A model generated the notes under the pieces. The model saw nothing but the letters and a program-made list of their open reading frames with translations. It had not been told where the DNA came from and made no database searches. This document shows, one piece after another, positions 51,901 to 64,000 of a stretch of DNA of 64,000 nt (position 1 is its first letter; every line of letters begins with the position of its first letter). The position numbers and the translations under genes are program-made. Source of the DNA: Amia ocellicauda (taxonomy: Eukaryota; Chordata; Actinopteri; Amiiformes; Amiidae); the NCBI RefSeq assembly GCF_036373705.1, contig NC_089867.1, positions 3,750,501-3,814,500 of the forward strand, given 5' to 3'.

Positions 51901-54900
51901 GTGTAAAGACCTAGAGAGTCAGGAAAAGGTTAGATGGGTCCTTAACTTGGTCATTTATATGTGTGTTCACTTACAAACGGAGCTCTGGGAAATGGTTTCA
52001 ATGAACACAGGATAAATAAATCTGTGTCAGCGAATGCCTGGAATAAGAGTTGGAGAGAAGTACAAGGAGAGGGGAAAATAGCCCAGGTGAAACAAGAAAC
52101 AAAGAGATGATGTGGTTGATATTACAATAGGCCAGCTCTTAAGGACACAGAGTGTCCTTCAAAGCAAAGTAATTCAAAGCAAAAGTATCTTCAATAAAAG
52201 GTTGTTGTGTAACGGACAGAAATATGCATGGAATATGGGCAGTTTTATGAAGACACCAAAATGCTACTTTTTCTCAAATGCGAAATTGATTTATTGATCG
52301 TGGACGATCTCGTTCTATGTGCTGTAAAAAGAGTTTTCATAGATTGCAGTGGTTAGAATAGATGAATCTATTCCATAATTGGGTTTATGTTTTAAAGCCT
52401 GGAACAGTAATCAAGTCTTCAGTTATGTGAAACAGTGATGTTGTATTCTATAACTAAGAAGTAGCTGGGTCTGGTACAGCATAACATTGAGAATGTTCTG
52501 AGTTTATAACAGGGTGCATCATTCAAACCCAAGCTGTGAGACTGAGAGTTCATGGTACGGAGATCAACTGAGGTTTAAAAGCAGATTGTTTTCGTAACCT
52601 TATGATGACAATGGGTTTTGAACTCAACAGGGATAGCTGGAATGCTTCTGTAGTTCTGAGATATTTGAATGATGTACGCACATCAGTAGATCCCCTTTAT
52701 AACCAAATACTTGAAGATTTCTGGGGGGATATTCAGTCTACAGTCTCTGCTTTTAGAACTCCCATACATGCAATGCTACATGGCTAATTCAGATACAGTG
52801 GATAGTGCCAGAGTATCTGCCGGTGCTTTACAAAAGCAGTCGAGTCCGGTCTGTCTCTTTCTCTCTGTATCGTGACTCATTAGTGTCTTTCATCTCACCG
52901 TGTGGTGCCTCTACTGACAGACCTAATTAAAATGGATATTTTATGTTGGAGAGTCCTACTGTGTGCTATTCTGGGTTATGAAGTCTGAAATACCCTCCTA
53001 TTGACTGCGAAAACATGCTTTGAATATAGCTTTGTCTATATTTAATGGTATATGTGCTTGCAGAGCATAATTCTCTGTGTACATTCGTTAAAATTTAATG
53101 ACAGTATGTGAAGTAAAGCCACAACCTTTCACTTCCTTCATAAAAACAAAACAAAACAACTAATGTTCACCTGGCCTACCTCTAGCATTTTACTCCAAGG
53201 AAGTTACTCTATCAGGTGACATACATTTTGTTATTAGCTCAAGAACTATTCAAAAATCATCATCAATATGGCCTTCTGCATACCATAGTACTTTTATATG
53301 ATATTTGACGTAAAACAATGAGAAAGAAAGCATTTGTAAATTATCATTTTGGTTCGGGTTGGATATATTTTTGATCATTTTCTATTTTGCACATCTAGGT
53401 AAAGGGAAAAAAAAGCAATATTCCCAGCTAGTTTAAATTTAAAGTTGCTCAATTAAACCTTAATTATTTTTTCTTTTCTTTTTCAAATTATTTTCTAGCT
53501 TTTAGCTTTAGATATACATTCAGATTAAGGATCTGTCTAACATCACGAGCGAAATAATTGTACTAGTCTGTCCGTGTCCCGCGAGGACACCAGAACTCCG
53601 CCCGTTTGAGTATTCTTGGACATTGCCTACAGCTGGTTAGTGGAGATAGTAACTGACTTAGTAGATGCCATATCCCTTATATGTGAATGACTTTGCAAAA
53701 TTTAATTATCAGTTTAATTATCTGTCTATGGTCTTTATTTTTATGCATTTTACAGTTCAAACCCTACTGCCCCAGAAGTAGCATGCAAGGTGAAGAACAG
53801 AAAGGTAGTTTATTTTGATAAAGTGAGGTTTATATGGTCCCAGTTGAAGTAATGATGTGTTTTTGTAGCTGAAATAGAGGTTTGATGGCCAGGTTTGACC
53901 TTCTGTATTTGGTCGGTTGCCGGACTCGCCCAGTCTAATAATGCTCTGGAATTGATAAATCATGAACCGTCACACCCGTTCTGGTGGGAGCGCACCGATG
54001 CTCTCGCCCCATTAGGGTTGTGTATGGATTTCTAGGTTGCACCAAAAAACACATACATCTCTCAACAGTTGTCAGCTTTCCTGTGCCATGTACTACTTAT
54101 AAGCCCTCTTCCTTACAGTTACCATTTACACCGGTGACATTCCTGAAGAACAAAGGGCAACATGAGCTATGAAATCCAGTGTGGTATCCATCCAACTGGA
54201 GCTAAAAACAAAGCCAATGCAAATGTGCTCACCATCCCCTTGTTGCTGACAAGAACTAGCACTAGAGATTGATGGATATAGACTGAAGTGAATACAGATC
54301 CAGAACCAACCTTTTTTTTAACTGCTTAGATGAAAACTCTCCATTTATATTCATAGGATCTGTATTAGCTGGTGTGCTTCTTTTAGAACTAAACCTGCAG
54401 TATTAAGCCCCCGCTGTAAGGAGCTCAGCTTTAGGAAGCCCAGGCTAGATGTTCAGCTGTAGCTACTGTAGGTTCGAAAAACTGTTCAAAACCATTTGAA
54501 AGGCATCAATATTTGATATAATGTTGAAATGGCCTAATAGAAAAAATATATATCTCTGTTTATTTCTTAACAAAACAATGTATAACTACTTATCCATGCG
54601 ACCACATTGGCTCAGTTTAAAAGACTATGACCTAGAACCATTTCAAATGCTCCTGGGTTCTGTTATTTCCCGTGACACAGATCTGAAGACATTTTACCAT
54701 AGTTCAGCTGTGGAGACTGAGCAAGTAAAACTGAACCAGAAGTAGCAGTTTGAAATGTTACAATGGGTACAATCTTTGTTACTTATATCTTAAAAAAAAA
54801 AAGAAAAAAAAAAGAAAAAAAAGCTTTGGAAGTCTCCCAGAGATTATTCAGTTGCACTATGGAAGAATGAATATTTGTATTTTAGTCCCACACTTCACAG

Positions 54901-56215
54901 CAGCTAAAGCGATGCCCATTATTTATTAATAGTAGAAGTGTTTCCTTTCTAAAGATGGTCTTTGAATGTCTTTAGCCCTAATACATCATTAACTGTCAAT
55001 TCCACTAAAGAGAACCCCTTAAACATTCCCACACCTTCCCTATCCAGCCTCATGTATCTCATCGCTATGATTTCTGAGCACGTGTCCCCTGCTATGCACT
55101 TTGTCGAAAGCCATCTGCTACTTTTCACACCGCAAGCCCAGAATACCTCTGTCTGACAATCACACCAAATCGTAGGATCTGATGCAGGGGGAACAGCCGA
55201 CACTCTGAATTGCCAGCGCCTGAGAAGACACAGCAGTCACTCGTGTAGTGAGAATCACATTTTCCCCAGCCAGCTTCCATCCACCCTCCCCCGCAGTACT
55301 CAGCCAGTTATGCAGTGCCCCCTGGGAATTCCTGGCCAAAACTGGTAATGCCATAGACTGCACTCGAGGTCAGACTAAAAGGGTACAACCTGCACTCTGG
55401 TGGAGCAATTTTACTGTTTGTGCAGCTCAGTGGCACCCATTATATCCTGACTTTAACTCTGCATCACCCCCAATCTGGAGCCTGACTTCCACCTTACCAA
55501 GCATACGTATCTGGCTACAAATTAACTTACTCAGTGTGGAAGAAACTCAGTCTTCAATCAGGTTGGAACGTTCGTTGCAATGCCTTTATTACACGCAGCC
55601 TGGAGAGGAACAGTGAATCAAGTAGATTCCAGAGTTGCTCTGACTCCATGCTAAAAGTCAACATGCTTAATACATTAGGTCATGACCTGGACAGAAAATG
55701 TTGGCGTGAAAGGGAATTAGTTCCTTTTAGATAAGCTTGTGAAGCAGGCTTCATGCACAACAAAGTGTAGCTGTTTTGTCTCCAGGAAGTAATCCTATTG
55801 CATAAATGATCCTGGTTAAATTGGCAAACAATATGCAGGATGAAGGATGAAGTATACAGTGCAGTGATGCAGTTTCGAATACATTAAGTTTTTAACTGCC
55901 TTGCCAGTGGCAAATCTCTACACCACACAGCGATATTTCGAATCGTATGGTAACACCAGCCATTTCAGTTCTGTAGAGACCTTTACAGTGTCTGGTGTGT
56001 TGCATTCAGAATATTTAATTATTCTGTTGATTCTGCTTGCAGTGTCTTATATATTAACTATGGCAAAGGACAAGCGCCAGACATCCCACTTTGGATGTAG
56101 AAAAAGTTTGGTAGACTTTGGTACATAATACATATTATGTTTTCTATTATTTGCAAATATTAACAATCCATTAATATTGTTTGTATTAACTGTGTTTTAT
56201 GCTACATAAGATATA

Positions 56216-57712
56216 CAGTGAGGGAAAAAGTATTTGATCCCCTGCTGATTTTGTACATTTGCCCACTGACAAAGAAATGATCAGTCTATAATTTTAATGG
56301 TAGGTGTATTTTAACAGTGAGAGACAGAATAACAACAAAAAAATCCAGAAAAACGCATTTCAAAAAAGTTATAAATTGATTTGCATGTTAATGAGAGAAA
56401 TAAGTATTTTATCCCCTATCAATCAGCAAGATTTCTGGCTCCCACGTGTCTTTTATAAGTCGTTACCTGTATAAAAGACACCTGTCCACAGAAGCAATCA
56501 ATCAATCAGATTCCAAACTCTCCACCATGGCCAAGACCAAAGAGCTGTCCAAGGATGTCAGGGACAAGATTGTAGACCTACACAAGGCTGGAATGGGCTA
56601 CAAGACCATCGCCAAGCAGCTTGGTGAGGAGGAAACAACAGTTGGTGCGATTATTCGCAAATGGAAGAAACACAAAATAACTGTCAGTCTCCCTCGGTCT
56701 GGGGCTCCATGCAAGATCTCACCTCGTGGAGTTTCAATGATCATGAGAACGGTGAGGAATCAGCCCAGAACTACACGGGAGGCTCTCAAGGCAGCTGAGA
56801 CCATAGTCACCAAGAAAATAATAGGTAACACACTACGCCGTGAAGGACTGAAATCCTGCAGCGCCCGCAAGGTCCCCCTGCTCAAGAAAGCACATGTACA
56901 GGCCCGTCTTAAGTTTCCCAATGAACATCTGAATGATTCAGAGGAGAACTGGGTGAAAGTGTTGTGGTCAGATGAGACCAAAGTCGAGCTCTTTGGCATC
57001 AACTCAACTCGCCGTGTTTGGAGGAGGAGGAATGACCCCAAGAACACCATCCCCACCGTCAAACATGGAGGTGGAAACATTATGCTTTGGGGGTGTTTTT
57101 CTGCTAAGGGGACAGAACAACTGCTTCGCCATGTACTGTCAAATCTTGGGTGAGAACCTCCTTCCCTCATCCAGGGCATTGAAAATGGGTCGTGGATGGG
57201 TATTCCAGCATGACAATGACCCAAAACACACAGCCAAGGCAACAAAGGAGTGGCTCAAGAAGAAGCACATTAAGGTCCTGGAGTGGCCTAGTCAGTCTCC
57301 AGACCTTAATCCCATAGAAAATCTGTGGAGGGAGCTGAAGGTTCGAGTTGCCAAACGTCAGCCTCGAAACCTTAATGACTTGGAGAGGATCTGTAAACAG
57401 GAGTGGGACAAAATCCCTCCTGAGATGTGTGCAAACCTGGTGGCCAACTACAAGAAACGTCTGACCTCTGCGATTGCCAACAAGGGTTTTGCCACCAAGT
57501 ACTAAGTCGAAGGGGTCAAATACTTATTTCACTCATTAACATGCAATTCAATTTATAACTTTTTTGAAATGCTTTTTTCTGAATTTTTTTGTTGTTATTC
57601 TGTCTCTCACTGTTAAAATACACCTACCATTAAAATTATAGACTGATCATTTCTTTGTCAGTGGGCAAACGTACAAAATCAGCAGGGGATCAAATACTTT
57701 TTTCCCTCACTG
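56216..57712 (+). mobile_element. Tc1-like DNA transposon, copy B, in RIMS2 intron 1
   Basis: A 1497 bp element with TA duplications (56214-56215, 57713-57714), nearly identical to the copy at 3367-4932, including the IR/DR ends starting CAGTGAGGGAAAAAGT. It lacks most of the leader palindrome present in copy A, which explains most of its shorter length. Inserted in the sense direction of RIMS2. Confidence 0.95.
56527..57505 (+). pseudogene. Tc1 transposase pseudogene (copy B)
   Basis: Starts [16 protein letters not shown] like copy A and shows WSDET, HDNDPKH and PIENLW (DD34E), ending ANKGFATKY at 57505. The frame is broken once, near 57117-57150, by the same deletion of about 23 bases after [10 protein letters not shown] seen in copy A. 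A separate in-frame loss of 12 bases (REALKAAE where copy A has [12 protein letters not shown]) is private to this copy. There is no premature stop in the C-terminal half. Confidence 0.93.
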
Positions 57713-58263
57713 TATAAGGGTTATTTCAGTCTTTTAAAGGTGTTTTATAACCGTCTGTACTAATTCGGGGCTGTGAACGGATACAAAAAGTCACAAGTTT
57801 CGAATGGCTCGACAGCCCAATTAGTTCAATCAATCATGACCACACTGTATTTATAAAGAAGTACTTATTTGGAGATGGGAATTTCAAATAATTAGTTATT
57901 TGAGTATTGTTTTACACATATGTGAGTATTCGAATATTCAACATCTAATTACAGGTCTTATTAAACGTATTAGCAACAATCAATCTGTAGTCTAATAAAA
58001 TGAATGAAGATTAGAGAAATAAAGACTTGAAAATCAAAATCCATACAAGAACTTAAATACAATAAAAATAATAAACTGACCTATTTTAGAACAGGATACA
58101 TACTGAACTTTAATCTTGCATTGTGTTGATTGAAACACATATGTACATTGAAATTGTGTCAAATGCATATTTCTCAAGTTTTTCCAAGCATTCCTCACCG
58201 AACAATGTAGGCATTTTTTGCCTTTTGAAGCGATTTTCTGTATTTTGTTTTTAACAGTGGGCC

Positions 58264-58539
58264 CAGTGGTGGTTCTAGAACATTTCAGCTGGGGGGGCAT
58301 GGCTGGGGCCAGTTGTATTAAAGGGGGGGCCATCATCATCCCTGCGGTTAGCCGAACTAGCAGGGGGTGCTGATGGTGCTTTGTCCGTGGTGCTATCGGG
58401 TGGGGGGGCTGACGGTGCCCTGTCCGTGGTGATAGCGGGGGAGGGGGGGTGCTGACGGTGTTTCTCACGCCTATAATTTTAGTACCTGAAGTTAGGGGGA
58501 CAGCACTACACCCCTTGCTCCCCCGTAGATCCGCCCCTG
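58264..58539. mobile_element. G-rich hAT-type MITE
   Basis: A 276 bp unit with ends CAGTGGTGGTTCTAG and, from the right, CAGGGGCGGATCTAC. It is flanked by 8-mers AGTGGGCC (58256-58263) and TGTGGGCC (58540-58547), identical at 7 of 8 positions, as expected for hAT insertion. Inside are several runs of seven G and a tandem duplication of about 40 bp. The apparent 144-residue Pro/His-rich frame on the minus strand is a by-product. Confidence 0.8.
58366..58462. repeat. Tandem repeat of about 40 bp with G-runs inside the hAT MITE
   Basis: Two-plus copies of a unit of the form TGCTGAYGGTGC, then TGTCCGTGGTG, then a G7-containing run. With the G-runs just upstream there are more than four tracts of at least four G within 150 bp, enough for a G-quadruplex on the plus strand. 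Confidence 0.8.
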
Positions 58540-58847
58540 TGTGGGCCCAGTTGCTTTTAGAAGTACATTACCCTCCTGCAATTTAATCACTGCTATCAGT
58601 ATTAGATGTGAAAGCATTTAATATGCTTTCCCTCTTACAGCAATTTGAACTGCATAATAGGTACATTTAAGGAATTTGTGTTAATTTAAGCTTTCCCAAA
58701 ACCTCTGTACATAGTTCTCACTTTCCACGGAAAAAAATTCACGAATTTTCTTGAGCCACCATTTTACAAATTGAAATCATATCAGTGTCATGTGTGGATA
58801 GGTATCATAAATATATATTTATATTGTATATACATATGTCTAAAATA

Positions 58848-58876
58848 TGGGCACAGTGGTACAGTGGTTAGCACAT
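58848..58876 (+). mobile_element. Short SINE-head-like fragment
   Basis: GGGCACAGTGGTACAGTGGTTAGCAC (as GGGCACAGTGGTAC then AGTGGTTAGCAC) resembles the tRNA-derived head of common fish SINEs but breaks off into TA-rich sequence without a B box. Confidence 0.35.
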
Positions 58877-61244
58877 ATATATGAATGAAAGAGGCAAAGG
58901 GATATTATAGCTGCATTAGTTAGTCCGCGTTAGTTTAAACTGGTTACGATGTGTTGTTTAGCACTTTGTTGAATGTTACTTTGGAAATATGACATTTAAG
59001 CTTTAGGATTCCAGTTTCAAAACTGCAATAGAAGACATTACAGACCATTGACACAATAATTTTGTTAATTGCTACAGATGCTTTCAATAAAATGCTACCT
59101 ATCCCTTGCCAGTATTTACAAAGAATTAGTAGGGAAATTAGATTTCCAGGCATACATTGTACATTCCCCCTTTCTAATTACGTTGGAAAGAAACTGACTT
59201 TCAAGCACAATCTAGCTGAGTATTTAAAGTAAATGATTCTTTGTTATGATGTCGGATTTTCCTATTCCTGCATGCAGTGGTCTTGCAGGATAGTGTAGGA
59301 CTCAACTCAGCTTCTGGCGTAACAGTATTACATAAGGAACTGAAAAGCTGCTGAGAGACAGACCTAATAACTGAGAGAGCATGGATTCTTTGGCCAAGAA
59401 TACTGGGTGTAAAGCAGGCAGTCAGCAGTATTCTGGAGCAGTGGGAGGGATTCTACTGTTGTTTATCATGTTTTATAGATTACTCAGTTACCCTGCTGTC
59501 ACTTCAAGCATGTAAAGTACAAGTATATACTGCCTACTTCAACTCAATATATATACTGTATGTAATCTGTAAAATGTTGCATTTGATCTAGAAATAGAAT
59601 ATACTTTTCCAGCCCCGCTTCGGTTGATTTGTAACAGCTGACTGTCCAATAACACTGTTATGGCCAGTCTTTGTTTTAGTGACTGGAAATAGATTTGGAA
59701 AAGCAGTGGATTGTGTGATTTGACATGGTGACTGTCATATGTTGAAGCTGTTTGTATGATAAATATGAAAGAGAAAAGTGAAGAGAGCATATTGGAGAAG
59801 TACTTTTGAGCAGAGGTGGAAATGACTTCTCAATATAATGTAACCCAACCTTATCCTTAACAGAGTGCTAAAAAGGTGTATATTTCTATTTAAAACAGTT
59901 GGAAACTGCTGGATAGGTATTGAGAGGCTGTGAAAGTTGGTTACAGGAGAGATGTAATTGACTGTGTGTGTATTTATATACATATATGTGTGTGTGTGAG
60001 TGCTTTACTGTGCATAACTAATCTTAACCTTTCAAACCCTATTCAAAAGGTTAACAGCTAATGTTGTTAATGTAGCTGTGTCTGGTTCTTCATTAAACAC
60101 ACTGGAGTACATAGTTATTTATGTGAAAAGGGAGTTAACAATAAAGCAGCTAGTGAAAGGGATTATTGCATTATTTATGCAATTCAACTATAATTGTTAT
60201 GCTTGCTTTGTTTGACAGGTTACTTGGCAAAATGTTTTTATAATTTTTATCAATCAATCAAAGGTCAAAGGCATCTGTCATGCTCACACCACTGTAGGCT
60301 GTTGCAAAAAACTGTTCTGTAGTAACAACCGCTAATACCAAAGGAACAGTTAATTTAATACATTTCTACCAATGTCCCATGGTAAACCACATCTGATCGC
60401 ACTGCATGTACTTTGTGAAAATTATTTAATTTTAAATCCACGTAAAATGTCATGGATAAGTCAATGTTTGTGTTATGGATTTTGACCTTCAGCCGTAACT
60501 CTCACCTTGGGAATAACATAAAGAGAGGAGTTTTAATTGCTGTTTAGGTACCTGTTTACCATTTGTGTTTGAGCACTACATGCCAGAGATTACGATGCCT
60601 GTTTTGTGCAAATGTAGGAACGTGAGAAAACATATGAAATAGAGAAAGCACTTCAGCCTCAGTCATGTTGGTAGCATGTTCATCTGGAAGTTTCTTTAAG
60701 ACAGTGGTGAGCAACACTAGGCCTTTAAAGCCTTCAATCCAGCAGGGTATATAAGTCTCTTTAATATCATCACTGACTTAATTGGTTCAATTTAGTAGAT
60801 AATTAGTTAAATTACATAATTAGGAGCCAGAAGAGACTATGGCCTACAAGGATTAGATTGGAGCTTCCCTGCATTGAGACTATATCCTCACGCTTTCCAG
60901 AGAATCATGATTTGCAACATGCCATAGAAAACAATTGCTCATCGTTCAGTTGTGGTGATAGATTGCATTCCAAGCCCTTTACCAGTGTGATGTCCGTTAT
61001 GTTTGTACCGTGTGTTTTTGTTGTTGTTTGTATGTAATTTCGAAAGTGTCTAGATAAGAAGAGCCTAGTGAGATGGACTTTAAATGGTTTGTTTAAGATC
61101 AGCCATTGACAGTCCTGAGGTTGTATAGTGAGATTATTCTTCTGTCCCTGTTACAGAACATGTGCTCCTATTTTGCTTGCATGCTTGCTGTTGATCAGCT
61201 GCTTTTCACATGTGGAGACTGGGATCTATGAAGTTAGTGGTTTT

Positions 61245-61297
61245 AAGAACATAAGAAAGTTTACAAACGAGAGGGGGCCATTCGACCCATCGTTTTG
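61245..61297 (+). mobile_element. Dispersed-repeat fragment
   Basis: AAGAACATAAGAAAGTTTAC, then AAACGAGAGGGGGCCATTCG, then ACCCATCG. I recognise this as the head of an interspersed repeat seen in some basal ray-finned and other fish sequences, but I cannot name the family. Only about 50 bp is clear. Confidence 0.35.
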
Positions 61298-63299
61298 ATT
61301 TACTGAAACCACTTACAGGCATTCAAAATATTCTCGTAAAGGGCTGGTTTTACACACCCAGATTAGTAGGTTTGGACTTTCTAATGTTATATTAGATGGG
61401 GAAGTTCAAGACTAAACAATGTTACAAAAATGTGTTATATGTATACAAATTACATGTACAATGATGCACAGGCAAAGCCGTTCTTGTAGTCTCCATTGTT
61501 TTTAGTTCAATTGGAGAATTAATCAGATACAAGATCAGTGAACTACATCATACGGGTTCAGTATTTTGTTAACGGAGGGAGCGAACTTCGGAGCTGTGAT
61601 CTTGTGATCTTGTAGTTGAAGTTGAATGAAAAGCTGGTGTGTTTAAAGCAGGCCTTCGCTGAGCCATGACTTGTTTACTGAAGTGGTGCTCACTGCGTCT
61701 GCTTCTTCTGAAGAGCCTTACTGGAGACCTGCTGTGTGGGGGTGTCTTTGTACAAGACAAAATGCCTCACAGACAGCCTTTATTCTAGGCTAAAAGTAGA
61801 AACTTCAGCTGATGCTTTCTCTCATGGTCTTTATTTATCATCATGAACTATTTTCCGAACTGATGCTCAGTCCTAACTTCAGCTGTAATCTTTAGAGTTT
61901 TCTCTAGGCTGAATCGATGCTCATATGAAGTCTGAAAAAATGTCACTGATAAATAAGTATAGTTTAATGAACAGTACTTGTAAAATTACATCATTGTTTC
62001 AGATGAAGGAGGAAAATGCTTTTGATTACAGCTGTATTGCAAAGTATCACACAACAGTTGAGGGATAGTTTCACAGACTAGCCCAATGTAATTTTAGGTA
62101 GGGTTATTATTATTAGACTTCTGTCAGGACAATTCATGCTATAATGTGAAGTTTAGTCACAATGTGTTGGGCAGGGGGTAACACAGCTGTTCTCTTGACG
62201 GGAGACTGTCCATCCTGCTAATGTTTGCAGGTAAATATTTATTTTACAGTTAAATTTCACCCCTGAGCAGAGAGCAGCGATTGTTTTGATGATATACAAA
62301 TCTAGTTTGAGATATACGCCATATTACGCTCCCACCATTCCAAGCATTTTCAATTATTAAATAGGACTTTTAGAAGTGTTTTTTTTTAATCCCGACAACA
62401 AGTATTCTAACAATTCAGTTATCATTAGTAACAAACTTCTGATTTGGTTCCTGGTTATTTTGTGCTCTTCACTTACGCATTTCACTCACTTATTTTCTAA
62501 TAACCTGAAACCTGCCCTGACCTGTGGACAATGACCATTAAGATTCCAATTCCAATTTCCGCATTTATTGTAAATCCAGTGTTCAGTTCAGTTTCAATGT
62601 AGTATGATTATGCAGCAGCAACTGCAATTAACACTACAATTATCCTAATTATTAACAAGTATCCACACATGGATATGCTTCCTCTTATTTCAAAATTGAG
62701 CAAACCATCTCAGATTTAAATAAAGAGACATAAAGTATAGCTTGTATTTGTAAAATAATAATAAATAACAAGTTTATACATATATAATAATACAGCGGGC
62801 TATATACAATTGTTTTCTTTAAAAATGTAACTGTTAGCTACATCTAAGAAACTTCTTCTAGACTTATTATCTAAGAGGGAAAAGCTTTCAACCCTCCTGC
62901 ACCCGAGGACAGAAACCCCTCTTTCACTTGTCAAAATAAAACTTAAAAATATGTCTCCTTATATAGAGCACATAATTAGCAGTTCACATGTATTTAAAAC
63001 TCAGCACAATTAATTTTGACTGTTGGACTCTAATGAAGGTTTGTTTGCTCAATTCATTCGTATTTGATTTGTTAGGCCTACTTTTAAGATTACACTAATG
63101 CTGTCATTTGTCAGTCAGTCACACCTTTATCTTCGTGGCTAAAATGATGAGATTGTCAGCATGGAAAAGCCAGGTATTACTGGACTATCATAATTTGAGT
63201 AATAGCAACTACAATTACAATTATAGAGACTAGTCAAGGTTCTCGTTAACGTGCGATTACAACAACTGATTACAAGTTATTAATTATGAATGACATTGT

Positions 63300-63780
63300 T
63301 AGAAATTGCAAGGGATCCCCAAGTTTGTTCTGCACAAGCTTTACCATAGTTTCACTGCACTCATTACGGTAGTCCTTGATGAGATATACTAATTTTGCGC
63401 TTTTATAGAATGGATTCCATATTATAAAACTCCAGAGGAATAATTCTATAAGGCATTATCAGCCTTTTCCTTTTTAATTAGGCTGGCTCTTATTCACAAG
63501 GACATTCTTTGTTCAATTTGTATCCACGGCAAGCTATTTTAAGCGATGGGACTCCAGGTAGAGTGTGGCAGTGTTTCATTTCAAGCTGGTCGCGTACAAA
63601 GAATGAAAACCTTCATGCTGTTTACGGGACTATAAATAGCCTGTATGTTGTCAGTTTTATCCAGTACGAGGCAGAAAAGCTGACAGGCTGGTTTAGAATT
63701 TACTGGTCTATTTCCAACTTTGATGCTTCTGAATTTCAGTTTGGTTCCTTTCCCTTTTTCTCTTTCTTTTATCTCCTGCT
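63300..63780. promoter_or_regulatory. Candidate conserved non-coding element, RIMS2 intron 1
   Basis: Complex non-repetitive sequence with TTAATTA-type cores. It includes a 91-residue open frame at 63509-63784 that has no recognisable motif and no splice support. It stands out from the low-complexity intron around it. Enhancer status is inference. Confidence 0.25.
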
Positions 63781-64000
63781 TTAGTTAAAACAACATTTTT
63801 AATACTGTGCTCTCTCATGTTTTTAGCACTGTCAGAAAGTGGGGAGAGTTTAGTCACCTCCAATGCAATTTTGGCACAAATATCTCTCCTTTTCCTTTTG
63901 TGTAAAAATGTACTGTCATTGGATTTTCTAGATAGCAGTGGAAGGCAAGGCTCTCAATAAAAGGTATTACTCTTCTCTGAGAAGCTAAATGATACACCCT

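Larger units (their letters stand above)
41860..64000 (+). other. RIMS2: RIMS2 intron 1 (continues beyond the window)
   Basis: More than 22 kb without another exon. It holds microsatellites at 42992-43333 and 44167-44243, a foldback (47523-47699), a Tc1-like element (56216-57712), a G-rich hAT MITE (58264-58539) and SINE-like pieces (45865, 48880, 58848, 61245). The rest is AT-rich unique DNA with scattered homopolymers. Very long first introns are usual for RIM genes. Confidence 0.7.

Noticed and set aside
55248..55616. 122-residue plus-strand frame in RIMS2 intron 1
   Set aside because: No recognisable motif, no flanking splice sites that join it to RIMS2, and composition unlike the true exons here.
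58034..58468. 144-residue minus-strand frame with a Pro/His-rich N-terminus
   Set aside because: It runs across the G-rich hAT MITE and its tandem repeat; no start context, splice support or known domain.

Overview
This window looks like nuclear DNA of a vertebrate, most likely a ray-finned fish. It has split genes with GT/AG introns, AT-rich non-coding DNA, long TA, ATT and CA microsatellites, and several Tc1/mariner and hAT transposons of types common in fish. I cannot name the species from the sequence alone.

Layout, left to right. (1) 170-2671 (+): the last three coding exons of CTHRC1, a secreted collagen-repeat Wnt modulator; its first exon lies left of the window. (2) 2.9-5.6 kb: a convergent intergenic gap filled by a 1.57 kb Tc1-like element. 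(3) 6003-10660 (-): all seven coding exons of SLC25A32, the mitochondrial folate/FAD carrier. (4) 10661-11188: a short head-to-head promoter shared with (5) 11189-31142 (+): all eleven coding exons of DCAF13 (Sof1/WDSOF1), a ribosome-biogenesis WD protein. Its introns hold a Tc1-like element in intron 5, and a second Tc1-like element and a hAT remnant in intron 9. (6) 31.3-41.7 kb: intergenic DNA with a hAT-like insertion, a solo LTR, a small TA-flanked MITE and candidate conserved elements. (7) 41693-41859 (+): the first coding exon of RIMS2 (presynaptic RIM2 alpha). The remaining 22 kb is RIMS2 intron 1, with a microsatellite cluster, a near-perfect foldback, another Tc1-like element, a G-rich hAT MITE and SINE-like fragments.

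The order CTHRC1-SLC25A32-DCAF13-RIMS2 is the same as on human chromosome 8q22.3 (family knowledge), so this is conserved vertebrate synteny. The genes share no pathway; SLC25A32 and DCAF13 are both housekeeping genes and probably share a promoter. Exon boundaries were worked out by hand: every junction keeps reading frame, and the totals come to 327 codons for SLC25A32 and 445 for DCAF13. I found no unknown coding system. The less ordinary material is in the transposable elements: two copies sharing one frame-breaking deletion, a nearly intact DD36-type Tc1 relative, clear hAT and LTR insertion footprints, and a 64-bp-arm foldback.
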